Shown here one piece after another: positions 30,988-43,742 of a DNA stretch of 64,000 bases. The stretch is from Microthyrium microscopicum (Eukaryota; Ascomycota; Dothideomycetes; Microthyriales; Microthyriaceae). The notes beneath the pieces were generated by a model. The model was not told the origin of the DNA. It worked only from the letters and a program-made list of their open reading frames with translations, and searched no databases. Both the position numbers and the translations under genes were made by a program. The stretch lies in NCBI GenBank assembly GCA_010405405.1, contig MU004242.1, forward strand, positions 977,769 through 1,041,768, in the 5' to 3' direction. How positions within the stretch are numbered: position 1 is the first letter of the stretch; each line of letters opens with the position of its first letter.

Positions 30988-33764
30988 TCAGATATGTCCA
31001 CGCCTTCCACCTTCCTTAGGTTTCGTCATATGCGTAACCATACCCAGTATCCCCAAATTCGTCTCCACCGGAATGTCCCCACTGCGCTTAGCATTATCGT
31101 CTTCTATCTCACCACCCTTGACAATCCACGATGCCGCCAAATCGCTGTCATCATCAATGAGGTTACTCGTCGTACGAGGGAGATTGGACGGCCGGGATGG
31201 GCTAGAGCCTGGCTCGTCTGTTTCCTCGGGCGCTTCCACGGGGTCATCTTCGAGGACGTGGTGATGGCTAGTGGCTGCGCGGGATGTGCGGGTGGGCCCG
31301 TGGAGGGGAGACGAGCGTGGTTGATGGTGGGGATCGAGGAGGATGGAGTGCATGGGGGACATGTGGACGGCGCTAGGTGCCATGCGGGGCGTTTGTTGGT
31401 AGCTGTGTCTAAGAGCGGAGGGAGCGTGTCGTTGATGAGTGACTGCTGTATGAGTGGGTGTGTCGGGGTTGGGGGAACCCATGTTGATGCCAGGGAAGGT
31501 TGGTGGTGGATGGAATGGGCGTTTGCGAGAATGGAGGCCTCGCTTTGTAGGGTTGGGTCCGTAGTGTTCAAGAAAGGAGACGTATGATTCCATGAGTTTG
31601 TTGTTTTTGTCGCCGTAGTATGCTTCCCGCAGATTGTCGTTTCCTTGTTGGCCAGGCTTTTGTGCTTTTCCACCATGCTTGAAGTCAAACACAGCGAAAG
31701 AACAGACAGTGCCGAGGCCGTCGACGTGGATAGTGAACTCGCGGAAGAAGTCTACGAGTTGCTCGACGCATCGTGGCAAACTCCACATCAGAACGAGGGG
31801 GGTAATGATAACGCCAGCAATGTCCTCCAAGAACAGCAGGGCTTCCAGTTTGTACATTGATGAAAAGTCTCGGCGGACTTCATCACTATACAACTTGTCC
31901 TTCCAGGAGTCTGGGTAATATTGCATGTGAGCGATGACAGCGTTCATTGCCACTTCGGGGTCCCACAGATCATCAACCTCTTCATCAGTCGCAGCGCCAC
32001 GGAAGGCTACGTAGAGAGTACCGAAAATACCGAGCCAGAACAACGCGGTTTTGCCTCCTATTTCAAAACCGAGGAAGAGATCTGGATCCCACATGGTGAC
32101 AACTCCAAGTACTGCTGCTAAAGCACTAGCTATGAAAGCGGCGAATCGCATCATTTGATTGGTTTTGTCTTTTGGAAATTGGTCCAGATATCTGTTTGCA
32201 AAGGGATACACCATTCTCTTACGACGATGGAACATGTGCGATACTTCGTTGTAGTTGCGAATTTTCCATTCCGCGACAAGAGAGAACTTTCTGGTACTCA
32301 GCTCAGAAGGATTCTTCTGATATTCCTGTTTTATGTTAGTGAATCTTAACGTGCTGGATTTTTGGGAACAAATACCGTAAATGATCGCAAGAATCGAATA
32401 GCGACCGCCCAGAAAGCCATAGGACCAGATAGGAATATGTTGACGACCCCAGCAATGAAGAATCGCTTTCGAAGGATATCGATCAATTGCTGGCGACGCT
32501 TGGTACCTCGAAACTGTGGCTTGACTTGTCCGTTGTCATCAAACACAAAGTCCATAAGACACATTGAGATATTCAATTCCAAACTTCGAGTGTAGAAGCT
32601 TCGTCGACCAAAGAAAGGCAGATCTAGATTACAATCCAGAATATCCTTGTTGATAAGTGCTATGAAAAAGTTCTCCCGACGCATTAGTCGGTTAGCAATA
32701 TCATGCGCGTCCATTCGCTGTTTTGACTGTGTAGAGATAAAGCGTCGATTAGCCGGAGATATGTTGAGAGCAGTGTTAGGATTAGTATCACGAAGCTCCA
32801 TGAGTTTTGCAACAACGTATTGCCAGGTCACGGTTTGTATATCCTTATCCGGAATGTCTAAGAGATGGAGATAGAAGTTGTGCATGTCCCATAAGGCAGG
32901 AAGTTGCTGTATCCATCGGAAGACCGTATACCCAGCCGCAGCAAAGAAAAAGAAGATGGCCATGTTCCAGTACAGGGGAAGACTTTTGGTACATTGTGGA
33001 ACTCTCACATCGGCGAATCTGGAACTGCCTGGTAGTTTGCTGTAGTCAATACAGAAGAACATGAACGTCGATAGACCGCCCACGAATGCCGCAGTAAACA
33101 CTGATATGGCTCTTCTTAAATATATCGAGTATATGCCATGTTCTTCGTAATAATTATAGACAGACTTGAGGAACGTGTCGAGATTGTTGACATTTGCCCA
33201 CATCCACATGGCTCGCTGTTTGGGATCGACTATGAAACTCTGATGCATACCCGGATTACGAGTAGTGTTGTTTCGACGGTCTCGCATGGGTGGAGGATCT
33301 CCATGAAGTCGCTGTTGTGTTTGTGTAGCCTGCCATTGTATGCGTGTATTTCGTGTTTCTGGTCCAGGAGCAGGAGTTGGTTGGTCATCCATGCGGGAGT
33401 TCCTCGACTTTCGTCGCCGTCGTCGATCTGGTTTGCCTTCCAACAGTAACGACTCTGGGACATCATCGTCGTCGTCTGTGATTGTTTCCAAGGGCCGAGC
33501 ATCCCTAGCTGAGACTGGTGGAGATTGGCCAGTGGCAACTGCTTTGCCTGCCTTGTTCAGACTTATTCTGGCTGCCGAGGGTAATGATATGTTATCTTCC
33601 ATGCCTTCTGCCAGTAATGCTTCAAGATCTTGGTCTTCAAATTGCGCGTCGTTACTATCAAGGTCGTCGGCAGCGAGAGCTTCGATGTCGCTTCGGCGGG
33701 GTGCCATGGGGTCATCGTCATCGCTGGCGGAGGGAAGAAGGCGGGAGAGAATATTGGAAGCCAT
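30988..33764 (-). CDS. ATG9: Autophagy-related protein 9, lipid scramblase
   Basis: Exons 32376-33764 and 30988-32325 are separated by a 50-nt intron and give 908 aa. The splice restores the conserved 'RSFTEYQKNPSELSTRKFS'. The acidic, Ser-rich N-terminal ~170 residues are followed by the conserved core: 'MWMWANVNNLDTFLKSVYNYYEEHGIYSIYLRRA', split here by position only, then 'FDNGQ'-like loops and 'EWKIRNYNEVSHMFHRR'. Next comes 'LGIFGTLYVAFRGA', and the domain 'KLEALLFLEDIAGVIITPLVL..LPRC' marks the re-entrant segments. The C-terminal tail is disordered and proline-rich. Atg9 is the trimeric membrane protein of autophagosome seeds that redistributes phospholipids between leaflets. It is divergent from COG6, a Golgi tether subunit. 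Confidence 0.94.
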
Positions 33765-34295
33765 AGTGAATCCAAACGACTATTTGGTAGCGTGAAAAAG
33801 AATGCTTGAATGTAGAGCGAAAAGGGCGTTTGACTAGTGCTTGGTAACGGATGAGAGGGGTGGACAAGCTTAGAGTCAACAGTCAACACCCTATGGCAGT
33901 GTAGGGGCCATTTGACGAGCAGCGGCAAGTCATAGGCAGACTGAGTCTGTTGTCATGTTGCGGCAGGCTGAAGGGGTGTCTCAGTGTTCATCTGATATAT
34001 GCTGCTGGAGGAGGAGTTGCAAGTGGAAAGAGAGACAAAGAAGAGAGGAAAGGCACGAGACGAGGCAACACGCACCTGTCAGTCATTCATTTAAACGCGT
34101 CGGTCGGTAGAGCCCGGAATTTGCCGTCTACCGCGCGCTTGGTCCACCACACACAACTTCAGTCCTTTGTTTGCATACAGCACCAAGGGACTGACGTCGA
34201 ACAGTTCGAAGGAGAAAGAGCTGGGAAAGCTAATGGGTGATGCGCTGGCAGTTTGACATAACATATAGTCGCAATTTATCTGAGCACTGGGAAAG
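33765..34295. promoter_or_regulatory. Divergent promoter region, ATG9 / COG6
   Basis: 531 bp between the two start codons. It contains the hexamer ACGCGT at 34095-34100, but no site can be assigned a role from sequence alone. Confidence 0.4.
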
Positions 34296-36299
34296 ATGAC
34301 TGCTCCAGATGCGTCGTCTCCTCTAGCAACAGTAGGTGCAAATCTGCGCCAGAATGCTCTCTCTAGCCGGATTACAAGTGTTCTTTCGGCTTCCTATTCG
34401 GACCTGGAGATAAGGGATACTCTCGCTATTCTAGATCAGCGACAGTTTAAGAATACATCCGAGTCTCGTCGTCGTTTACGTCTAGATGTCCAGGAAGAGG
34501 TTATTCGGAGAAATGGCGAGATCTTGAATGACTTCAAAGGCGTGGCTGATGAACTTCGTCGCGTTGAAGCCAGTCTAACTCGGTTGACCGCAACCTGTAA
34601 CTCTATGCGAGCTCAGATCAATTCTGCAAATCAGACGACGGCTCCTGTTTTAGAAGAGGCTGGGATTCTGTTGACACAGAAAAGAGATGTTGAAACCAAG
34701 CAACATGTTCTTGGGGCATTTCAAAAACACTTCTTACTTTCAGAAGAAGATATTGAGCGATTGACTTCAACATCTGAACCAGTGGATGAAGACTTTTTCA
34801 TGACTCTCCAAAAGCTCAAACAGATCCACGCAGACTCGCGGGTGCTTCTGGAATCATCCAACGATCGACTTGGACTATCGATCCTTGATTCTAGCGGCAA
34901 GTCTCTAAATGCTGCCTTTCAGAAACTATACCGCTGGGTCCAACGCGAATTCAAAACTCTCGATCTGGAAAATCCACGCCTGAGCGCTTCGATGCGCAGA
35001 GCTCTACGAGTCCTCGCCGAAAGACCAGCACTATTCAACAACAGCCTCGACAACTTTGCATCCGCCCGCGAAGAGACTTTGTCCAACTCCTTCCACTCGG
35101 CCTTGACCGGTCGCGGCGACGAAGTAGTCGGCAAACCAATCGAGTTCCAGGCCCATGACCCACTACGTTACATAAGCGACATGCTCGCCTGGGTTCACTC
35201 TGCAACCGTCAGCGAACGGGAAGCACTCGAAGCACTCTTCATTGGTGAAGGCCAAGAACTCGCCGCTGGCATCAAAGAAGGCCGCGAGAACGACCCGTGG
35301 AGTCGACAAGACGACGGGACCACCGCTGACGATGTTTTTGATGGTCGCAAAGCACTCAATGACCTCGTCTCGCGTGATATTGCTGGCGTGGCGCGACAAC
35401 TGCGCCAGCGAACAGAGCAGGTTGTGCAAAGCCAAGAAGACGCCACCATTGCGTTCCGAATTGCCAACCTATTGTCCTTCTACAAAGGCACATTCATCAA
35501 ACTCCTCGGGGAAGCCGCCGACGTCCTCGGGGTTCTCACTGCTCTTGAATCTGGCGCACAACGCCAATTCCGCGAAACAACCGCTGACGCCGCAGCACAC
35601 ATGTTCCCTCTCCCGGCGCCATGGACATCAAACTTGCCACCACCGTTCCTCACAGACGCACTTAGCACACTCAGCACTCTACTAAAAACCCACGATTCCT
35701 CCATGGCAGCCGGCACCAGCACCGCCGACCTACTAACCACCGCCCTCGACCCCTTTCTCAACGGCGCCCGCTCACTCTGGGAACCACGCTCTCAACCCCA
35801 CCGCGCAATACTCGCACTCAACTGCCTCCTCGCGACCCGCGCCGTTCTCGCAGCCTATCCAACCTGCGCCCCAAACCTAGCCACCATCGACGACACCCTG
35901 CGCTCGCAAGCCGCGTCCCTATCAACACACGTCTCGCAATCTCTGCTCCAAAACTCTGGCCTAGCATCACTATCCAATGCCCTCGATAAGCTAGAGGAAC
36001 AGGACATGCCGCTACGCTCACTTCCCTTATTGGCAGATCCAACATCTCTAGCAAGCATAGCAACGCAACTAGACGCCTGGCTGCCCTCTGCGCTCCTGGA
36101 TGCGCAAGAAAGTCTCGAGGGGCTGCAGAGCGCACGCTTAGCGAGGCAGGTAGTAGAAGAAGCAGCAGGGGAATTCGTGAGTGCGTTTGAGAGGGTGGAA
36201 GAGGCCGTGGAGAACTGCGATGAAGAGATGGGTGGGGAAGGGAAGTTGAGGGAGGTATTTCCCAGGACTGGGGAGGAGATTCGCGTGCTGTTGAGCTGA
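34296..36299 (+). CDS. COG6: Conserved oligomeric Golgi complex subunit 6
   Basis: A single-exon gene of 667 aa, the normal length of fungal Cog6. The N-terminal third carries the conserved block 'LEIRDTLAILDQRQFKNT', 'LRLDVQEEVIRRNGEILNDF' and a heptad-like coiled-coil ('VADELRRVEASLTRLTATC'). It continues with 'LTQKRDVETKQHVLGAF' and 'LSEEDIERL'. The central and C-terminal parts are helical, with 'AFQKLYRWVQREFKTL' and 'HDPLRYISDMLAWVHS' matching the family. Cog6 belongs to lobe B of the COG tethering complex and works in retrograde traffic within the Golgi; in yeast it also contributes to the Cvt/autophagy pathway. Codon use is markedly C-rich in the last 700 bp compared with the first part. 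Confidence 0.94.
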   Translation: MTAPDASSPLATVGANLRQNALSSRITSVLSASYSDLEIRDTLAILDQRQFKNTSESRRRLRLDVQEEVIRRNGEILNDFKGVADELRRVEASLTRLTATCNSMRAQINSANQTTAPVLEEAGILLTQKRDVETKQHVLGAFQKHFLLSEEDIERLTSTSEPVDEDFFMTLQKLKQIHADSRVLLESSNDRLGLSILDSSGKSLNAAFQKLYRWVQREFKTLDLENPRLSASMRRALRVLAERPALFNNSLDNFASAREETLSNSFHSALTGRGDEVVGKPIEFQAHDPLRYISDMLAWVHSATVSEREALEALFIGEGQELAAGIKEGRENDPWSRQDDGTTADDVFDGRKALNDLVSRDIAGVARQLRQRTEQVVQSQEDATIAFRIANLLSFYKGTFIKLLGEAADVLGVLTALESGAQRQFRETTADAAAHMFPLPAPWTSNLPPPFLTDALSTLSTLLKTHDSSMAAGTSTADLLTTALDPFLNGARSLWEPRSQPHRAILALNCLLATRAVLAAYPTCAPNLATIDDTLRSQAASLSTHVSQSLLQNSGLASLSNALDKLEEQDMPLRSLPLLADPTSLASIATQLDAWLPSALLDAQESLEGLQSARLARQVVEEAAGEFVSAFERVEEAVENCDEEMGGEGKLREVFPRTGEEIRVLLS

Positions 36300-36880
36300 T
36301 AGCCTGGAGTTGGACAATACATATGACATGGACATGTATGAGGACGCTGTATGTATCGAGCTGATGCAAGAGGCGAAGTGAAGGAAGGGTAGGGGAACCA
36401 TGTCTTGCGTGGACGTATCAAAGGTAGAGCGCATTCAGGGATCACCAATATCTCGTTTCTCCATAAACTTACAATATCACAAGTCATTGTAAGACGCGTT
36501 AGCAGCGAAATACAAAGCTCAGTCGTTGTTACCCGGGTATGTATCATCACATCACACCAAACCAAACCAAGCCTAGACATCACGAAGAAGAATCATCGCG
36601 ACGAAACTCAGTAAAGCATAAAGAAAAAATTGATAAAAAGACGGACAACTTTCAAAAGCCCAAAGCAAGTAGAACTTTCTCTCGGCAGACAACAGCACGA
36701 CCGAAAACAGAGAGACAATAGCAACTAATCCCTTACAACATCTCCATTAGCCCACCCACCAGCGCCTCACCAACCATCATCATCGTACAGAAATATTTGC
36801 TTGATCCCATTCCCCATTGAAATCCCAGGGAACGCCTTTGAACACCTTTGGAAACCACCCTTCACATCAGCAGAAGTCAT
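36300..36880. other. Intergenic between convergent genes
   Basis: 581 bp with the 3' ends of COG6 and of the AT-hook gene. No supported ORF. Confidence 0.45.
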
Positions 36881-37378
36881 TTACTTCTTGACCGCACCAT
36901 TGACCTTCTTCGGTCGTCCTCTTCCCTTGGCGGCACCAGCGGCTTTGGGTGCTTTTGGCGCAGCCTTCTTCTTTGCAACCTTGGTTGCTTTTGGCTTGGC
37001 AGCAGCAGTTGTCTTCTTGTTGGTGCTTCCGGCTGGGCGGCCACGTCCTGCGCCAGGAGTCTTCTTTGCTGCGGTGGGTTTTTTGGCTTTGGCTTTTTTG
37101 ACGGTTGGTTTGGTGGGTGCTTCGGGGGTGTCGAAGACGCGGGGCTTGGAGTTGCCGGTGGCGGCGCGCGTCTTTTGATATCGTTAGTAAAGGGACGCGA
37201 TAAGGGGAAGGGGATGTTAAGAGAGCGTGGTAGGATGGGTGAATGGGGATCCGCGTGGTTGATAGATATTGCAGATCATCCCAAGAATCCGGATACCCAT
37301 CACAACAACCACGACGCGCTTTGCGAAGAAAATCAGAAAACATACCTTGCGATCAGTCTTGGGTGGAGCGACAACCAT
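36881..37378 (-). CDS. AT-hook (HMGA-like) chromatin protein
   Basis: Exons 37346-37378 and 36881-37171 are separated by a 174-nt intron (GTATGT donor, AAAAG acceptor preceded by CTAAC) and give 107 aa. After MVVAPPKTDRK the protein is almost entirely Lys, Ala, Pro and Thr. It has two AT-hook cores, GRGRPAG near residue 51 and GRGRPKK near residue 97, separated by a lysine/alanine-rich stretch like a histone H1 tail. It probably binds the minor groove of AT-rich DNA and is nuclear. The intron is about three times longer than others in the window. The frame on the opposite strand is a compositional shadow. Confidence 0.8.
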
Positions 37379-38329
37379 GATGACTAGTCTTTCTTATTTA
37401 ATACTATCACACTCATCAGCAATGTACTCTATGACAACAATATGACACGCGACGCGAAACTCGTCTCGTAGAGCTTTGGGCGGGGAAGCGACAGCAGACA
37501 CCCAGGCGCGAACGCGCCCAAGCATGCGCGCACACAAGATAGTAAAAAAGAAGTAGTGACTTACAGAGATGTTTAGAAGGCGACGATAATAGACGCGAAA
37601 GATTCGGAATTGAAGGGCGGTGTGGAGGGAATATGGATGGGAATGGGCAAAGTTGTTGTTGTGAAGATGGAAAGCTGAAGTTGGGAAAAAGGGCGAGGGG
37701 ACAGAGCCCTTGATAAATGGGCGGGCTGGGGGAACTCGCTCTGCTCAACACTGCCAACTGAACCTGCTCACGCGCGTTGGAATCTGGGGCTTTGCTTCCT
37801 GTCTTTTCCTGCTAATAAACCTCTGATAGGTTTATTATGGTTCTTGTGTGCCTACTGATATTTTTTATTTCGTTTGTGAGCTTGTTGTTGTTGCTTTACT
37901 TATCTTAGAAGAACTCGTGTTTCTTACAGTGTGTATGAACTGCCGAAACCTGAAGCTCTTCCAAAATGAAGGCGATAAATCAAAACAAACCCGTCCCCGT
38001 TTCCTCACTTTCTACGTGTCTGGACTCTCTGCACCCTCTTGTTTTAATTCCCCAGGAATGTGGTTTGAATAAATTATTTGTTTTGCATTGGATATTTGAA
38101 GCCTTGCAGCCTTCTTTCTTCTATTATTCCCTTCCCGTAACCCTTTTTCGTAAACACGTAAATCATGACTGCTCTATCTGTACTCTGCCCACCCATCCTC
38201 AATTTCTTGCGCCATGCCAGCAGTTACTGCCGACATCCCCTCTACATCCTCATTAAGCGCCCTCCCCTTTGTGTTGTTTGGCAATGCGAAATAAAAATTA
38301 TTTACGCGCCTGGCATGCATACCACAGGT
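37379..38329. other. Intergenic, including the AT-hook gene leader
   Basis: 951 bp. The first 350 bp on the minus strand are pyrimidine-rich and are probably the leader and promoter of the AT-hook gene. The remainder should contain the 3' end of the glutamate dehydrogenase gene. No additional gene is supported. Confidence 0.4.
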
Positions 38330-41300
38330 TCAAACTGCCTTCTTATACATGCTCTTGGACATGCTATCAATTGTTAGCCTCTATCTCAAACCGGAAGTGA
38401 AGTAACTTACAACTCAAAGAATGCAAATGGGCTCGAATTTGTACCATACTGGTACACAAATCGACTAGCCAAGTAGCTTCCTATAAATTTGTTAGTATCT
38501 ATAACCCATTTTGTGAAGCCATCATGGAGTATCTTACCAAAGATAGCGCGCAAGTAATTGTCTGGAACACGCTTCAATATCGTCTTGAGACCAATCTGAT
38601 CCAACAACAACTTTGGCAACGCATCGCCCAACACGCTAACACGGAATTGCTCATCATGCCACAGATCAGATTCCTGCAACTCCTCATCCATGCTTGTAAT
38701 CGCAATGCTGAGCTTATCTGACAGCACACTGCGTGGCACGCCAGTCTCCTGGTGCTCGCGCCAAATAGCCTCAAACTCCAGACGTGCGTTGCGCTTGATG
38801 ACTTCTTGAATTTCCTTGACGTACTGGTTGTAGAACTCGGGAATGTTGCCATCCGCGTCAACGCACATGTACTTGAGGAAACCTGCATCGTCAAAGCATA
38901 GTGACGCTAGCACCTCGTGGGAAGACGAAGTGACCCCACCCTTGTTGGCCGAGGCGTCTTTGTAGAGAATGCAACCAGCTTTTTCGAGACGGAGTTTTGC
39001 GTCCTGCGTGATGAAGAGATTGGCGCCTTCGACAATGTATGGGATTGTGCATTTGCCATCGACGATGAGTTTGTTGGCGGAGCTGATGTCGATAGACTCC
39101 GGACGGCCACCGCAGGGAACGAACAAATCGTACTGACCTTGACGGAGATGGAAAGTGTTGCGGAAAGCGGTGCCATTGTGCACCATCTCGCCTGATGGCA
39201 GGCGGACGTTGGTTTGGTCAACTAGCACGCGATATCCTTCGCTTGATAGCTTGGAATCATCGTACTCAGATATCATGACACGATTTTTGGCAAGACGAAG
39301 CAGTTCGTTTCGATCAAGACCATGTGGATCTACGAGAACTCCAGCGCCATCAACAATAGCAGTGTAGCGTTCATTGCCGAGCAAAATCTCGTTAGATCCA
39401 AGATCACCATCAGGTCCACCAGTTTGCAACTTGGATACCTTGCTTGGGTCCAAGTTGAGCTTGCGATAGATACCCAGAACATACTCGCGAACAGACAATG
39501 TCGTCATGCCGTAGCGATCGTGAGGAATACCACCCAGCTTGGGACTCTTGCCAGTGAAGAATGACTTCCAGAATGGTGCTCCACGAACACGAGCATGTTC
39601 AGTAGCCCAGTCAACCAAGTCGGCCGTATTCTCATCTGGTCCAAGGAATAGAATCTCTGGTTTTCCGTACAGATCGACAATTGGGTCCTTGATACCAGGG
39701 CTTTCCGGAGGAAGAAGGAGATCCAAGATGCTGTCAATGTACTTTTCGAATGCAACCTTGGCCTTGTCTTGGTGTCGAGGGCTGAGAAGAATAACACCCT
39801 TGGCACCACCTTCTGGAATGTCCTTGTTTTTGCGCTGTTGGGTGTTTGCAAGGTTGTAGTTTTCGTCAAAGAGAGATCGAACGTTAATAACGTAAGCTTC
39901 TCGACTTCGAGACTTGACGATACGAATGCCACCACGAGCAATATCACGGAACCGTAGATGAAAGCCTCTGAACTCAGAGCTAATGACCAAGAACATTCCA
40001 TACAATGGCTGAGGGTACTCCTGTGGAGGCAAGAAGCTTGGGTTGAAGCGGAAGCTCAGAGCGACCTTGGTTGGAGTGTAGAAGTTGGTCTTTTGGACAA
40101 ACTTGTTGAAGACATGGAAGCTAGACATGACCAAGGCATGATGCTCATTGGAAGTGTCTTCTCGAATCGCTTTTTGTAATTCTTCATCGGTCATGGGCTT
40201 GTCCACCTTGATTCTCAGAAAGCTGAGCGTCGGTAGAAAGTCGTCCTGCTCTCGAGATTGAACATAGTGACTGTTCGCAAAGTTCAGATAAAGAGAGTGA
40301 ACCAGCTCAGGATACTCGGCAATGATTTCCAGAAGATAATCCGAAGTGAACGTCTCTGCTCTCAGTCTTCGCTTCAGCTTCGACAACAGTTCTGCGTGCA
40401 CACTGTTGTCAGTGTCCAAGACTGACAGGAGTGTAGTGTATTCTGAGCCAAGACGGTTGATGAAGTGATTTGAAAAGACCCAGACGCAATGAGCGTAGAT
40501 TGTCTCCTGCAAACTCAAACGACCAGTAGCAAAGTGGGATTGGAACTTGTTTTGCGGAATGCAGTACAGGAGAGAAAGTTCCTTGACAATCTGGTGAATC
40601 GAAGACTCGATTGGAATGTTTCGAGGAGTGTAAATGTCGCTGGATGCTGGTTTGAGGTACACGCTGATGATGGTGTATCCATTGGCAAATTGCTCCACAT
40701 ACTTTCTCGATGAAGTGAGACCGTAGTAGTGGTACAGATCGCTCATGGCGCTGAACAAACCCAAAGCTGAACCTTGCTTGTACGCGATGACTAGGCGCTT
40801 TTCTATAGTGCCATAAATATCATAGTACTCGATCACCGGACCGGTTCGACCAGCTGCATTAGTAAGGAGCTGTTGATACATGTCCTTTGTGTTTTTTGTT
40901 GCCTTTTGCAAAAAGCGCTTGTCACCAACTTTCTCAATATCGGTTTCCGTCTCCGCAAACTCGCCTTCATTGAATTGATTCTGGTAGACAAAATAGCAGC
41001 GAAGCATATTGTCTTGACTTCCAGGAAGCAAGCTATTTGAGCGGAAAGTTTCCACGCGGTAGCTGCGAGTTTGGTTTGAGCCATTGAGATACTTTTCGTC
41101 GATGCGTTCCTCATAGCGAGGCCCATCCATACGAGTGATACCCGGTTTGCTGGTGTCAATGTATACGGCATGGTCTGAGGCTTCTTTGTCGAGGCGAATT
41201 TCGACATGACTATCGTCTCGTGCATAAGCGGCGACTTTGGCAGCATAGAGGGAATGGATGTGTGCCACAATGCTGTCTATCGTCAGTGGCGGTGTCCTTC

Positions 41301-41724
41301 CGCTTGTAAGCGAAAACTTACGCATGGGTAGTTTCAGTCTGGAAATATTGATCGTCAATTCCGAGCTCATTGTAGAACCACTTGACTTCTGTTTCGACGA
41401 ATTCTGAAGGAATAAAGTTTTTGACTTCAACAGCATCCATGACCCTTGGCTTGTTAGTGCAAGAACCCATTTTAGTGGTGCGACGCGAGCTTACTTTTCC
41501 ATTTGTTCATCTTTACCCTCGAATTTGGGGGCTAAGTATCCGGACCCTTCTTCATGCAACACTTTGTGCGGATATGGCTGAGGTCGACCAGGCACACTCA
41601 GGTGTGTAGGTTGTGGAGATGGCATACGATCTGGAGTTCGAATGATTTGATCGAGGAGTTTGTTGGTGGGCTTGAGACCGCCAGGAACATTTTCCTGGCG
41701 AACAGGTAGTGGTGAATTTGACAT
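38330..41724 (-). CDS. GDH2: NAD-specific glutamate dehydrogenase, large type
   Basis: Exons 41495-41724, 41322-41444, 38538-41272, 38411-38480 and 38330-38363 give 1063 aa, close to yeast Gdh2 (1092 aa). Introns are 50, 49, 57 and 47 nt, all GT-AG. The start is the first true ATG (MSNSPLPVRQENVPG). The catalytic half shows 'FRDIARGGIRIVKSRS', 'KDIPEGGAKGVILLSP', 'LGPDENTADLVDWA', 'LQTGGPDGDLGSNEI' (nucleotide-binding region), 'IVDGAGVLVDPHGLDR' and 'YIVEGANLFITQDA'. The enzyme deaminates glutamate to 2-oxoglutarate, giving NADH and ammonia. The usual end would be a TAA right after 'FAFFEL'. Instead a good intron there leads to a last exon, so the protein ends FAFFEFMSKSMYKKAV. The third intron (57 nt) is stop-free. 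Confidence 0.93.
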
Positions 41725-43742
41725 GATGGATTGGAGGATTGGGGAGGATAGCAACTTGAGTTGCGCCTTGAAAGGTCTGGTGGGGAGTCAGATAAGTACT
41801 CTACAGGAGAGCTGATGAAACGGTGAGACACCGATAAGTAATGTCGGAGAGCTCAAATTGCGGTCAAGACAAAGTACTAAGTACACCAGAACAACTGGCG
41901 ATTCAATTGACTGCAATGATTCCAATCTACTGCGCTTTATTGTCGAGTACTCTGTTTCCCATAGAATTGGCGATGAATACAAATCATCCCAAGGCTAGAG
42001 AAATGAGGCTTCGAGAATAAAGCGCGGCCAATTGCAGCCATTGCAGTGCCAGTCATCCTACCCAGCCATTGAGTCGCAGGTTTGCTGGGGAATGTACAAA
42101 ATCAAAGTCTCAAAGGTAACGTACTGGTCTTATCAGACTCAGACAGAAAGCTGACAATCTGAAGGCAAATGATGGGTGTGACAAGCAGCTGAGAAACAGC
42201 AGATGGATAGCTCAGACGGTGTCTGACACAGCTAACAATGAGGCTGATTGGAGCTTCGGAGCTAGGAGGGGTTGAGAAGGCTGAGTTTGTTGTGGAAGTT
42301 TAGAGGAGAAAGAGATGTGTAGCAATTGAGGTTCAGGATGAAGAGTTTTAAATAGCAAGAGAGAAAAAGTGCAGGAGAAGAAAGGATCAAAATCTTCTGG
42401 GGATTAAGTAATAAGAGTGGAGAAGGTGAAGGGCAAAAATCAAGTTGACGATGCAACGTTTCGCGTCACCTCAACTTTCAAGGCTGGCCACGGCAAGGCT
42501 GTCGATGCAATTGGCAACTCGAGCCACGCGCCCTTGAAGCTGCTAAGCGGTCGGATAGGGTAGCCCACCTTGTCGATGCGGTTGGAGCTGAATTGGCTCT
42601 TTTGGTATTTGATTTTGATGTCTAGGTGTAAATTGAAGCTGAAGGTGGGCAAAAGTTCACGATAGCCCAAATTGAGCTGCTGACCGCTGAGTATGTTTGG
42701 TGGTGGACTAGAATGGCAAGAACGACCCAGAATTCCGCAATGCTGAATGCTCAGCCCCGCCTGCCCCTCGTGCCTTTCTTTGGTTCCTGACTAGTTCCCT
42801 ATCCGGCTAGCTTCACCACTAGCGCATCAACTGATGGACAAATTAATTGGCCTTCTCCCATCAGCGTCGATGGCTCCCACGACCGCTTCTAATGAAAAGG
42901 TATTATATTTCGCATCGCATTCAGTGAAATGCCTGGTCTGAACTCGCTCCATGGCAGATCGTCTTGTATGGGAGCCATCGCACTCGCTGGGAGTGCGCCA
43001 TTTACTTTGTCGACCCCTTACGGATAGCCTTTTGTTTAGATGTAAGAGGGAGAACGTGACCTTTGTCGCCGTCTCTCGAGCGAATCAATCAGAGGCATCG
43101 TGATATGTCAGAGACTTTTGAATTCCTGCCCGCCTTTTCCGACTTGTCCACCAAAACGTAATAACTTCCTTCTTTTTCCTGCATCGTGACATTGTTTGGC
43201 GTCCGAGGCGTGGCCACATTATATTGGTCATCATCTTGATGCTTCAGATTTCCGCTGTTCGCTTTCTATCGTGACGCTGGCTCATTCTTGCTAATAGTTT
43301 TGTAAGTTCGAGAAAAGTCTCCACGTGGCAGAGATCCAGCCATCCGAGTACTTCATGGAAGAAATGAGAAAACGCCGAGAATCTCGCCCTCTTGGTTGTG
43401 CATGTCCACAGCGCTGTCAAACTTCTATCGTGCTCATTTCAAGGAATGCATGTTCCGTTTGTGAAGCAACTCAAGGAATCGTCCATTTAAGCCATGCCAC
43501 AAAGATTTATATACTTTCTAGTAAGCTAATTAGTTGCAGACGAGGAACAGATCAAGATTACTTCAATTGATATACATCTATCATCAGTATATACATAGCT
43601 GGGAGCAAGGAACCAAAGATTTACCAATAAACCGTCCAGTCTTTGCAATGAAGAACAGACAAATAACGAAGCTCTACTCAATCAAAACCGCTCCAAGGTC
43701 AATCCACTATTACACCACTCCAAAAAAGCAACAGACCGCCCA
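41725..43742. other. Long upstream region of GDH2, no gene seen
   Basis: About 2 kb between two minus-strand genes. Short ORFs (43325-43570, 43534-43815 and others) have no motifs. The part next to GDH2 should hold its promoter; nothing else was recognised. Confidence 0.45.

Noticed and set aside
36848-37387. Plus-strand ORF of 179 codons over the AT-hook gene
   Set aside because: It is the compositional shadow of the Lys/Ala/Pro-rich AT-hook protein on the minus strand, whose spliced model has true AT-hook motifs.
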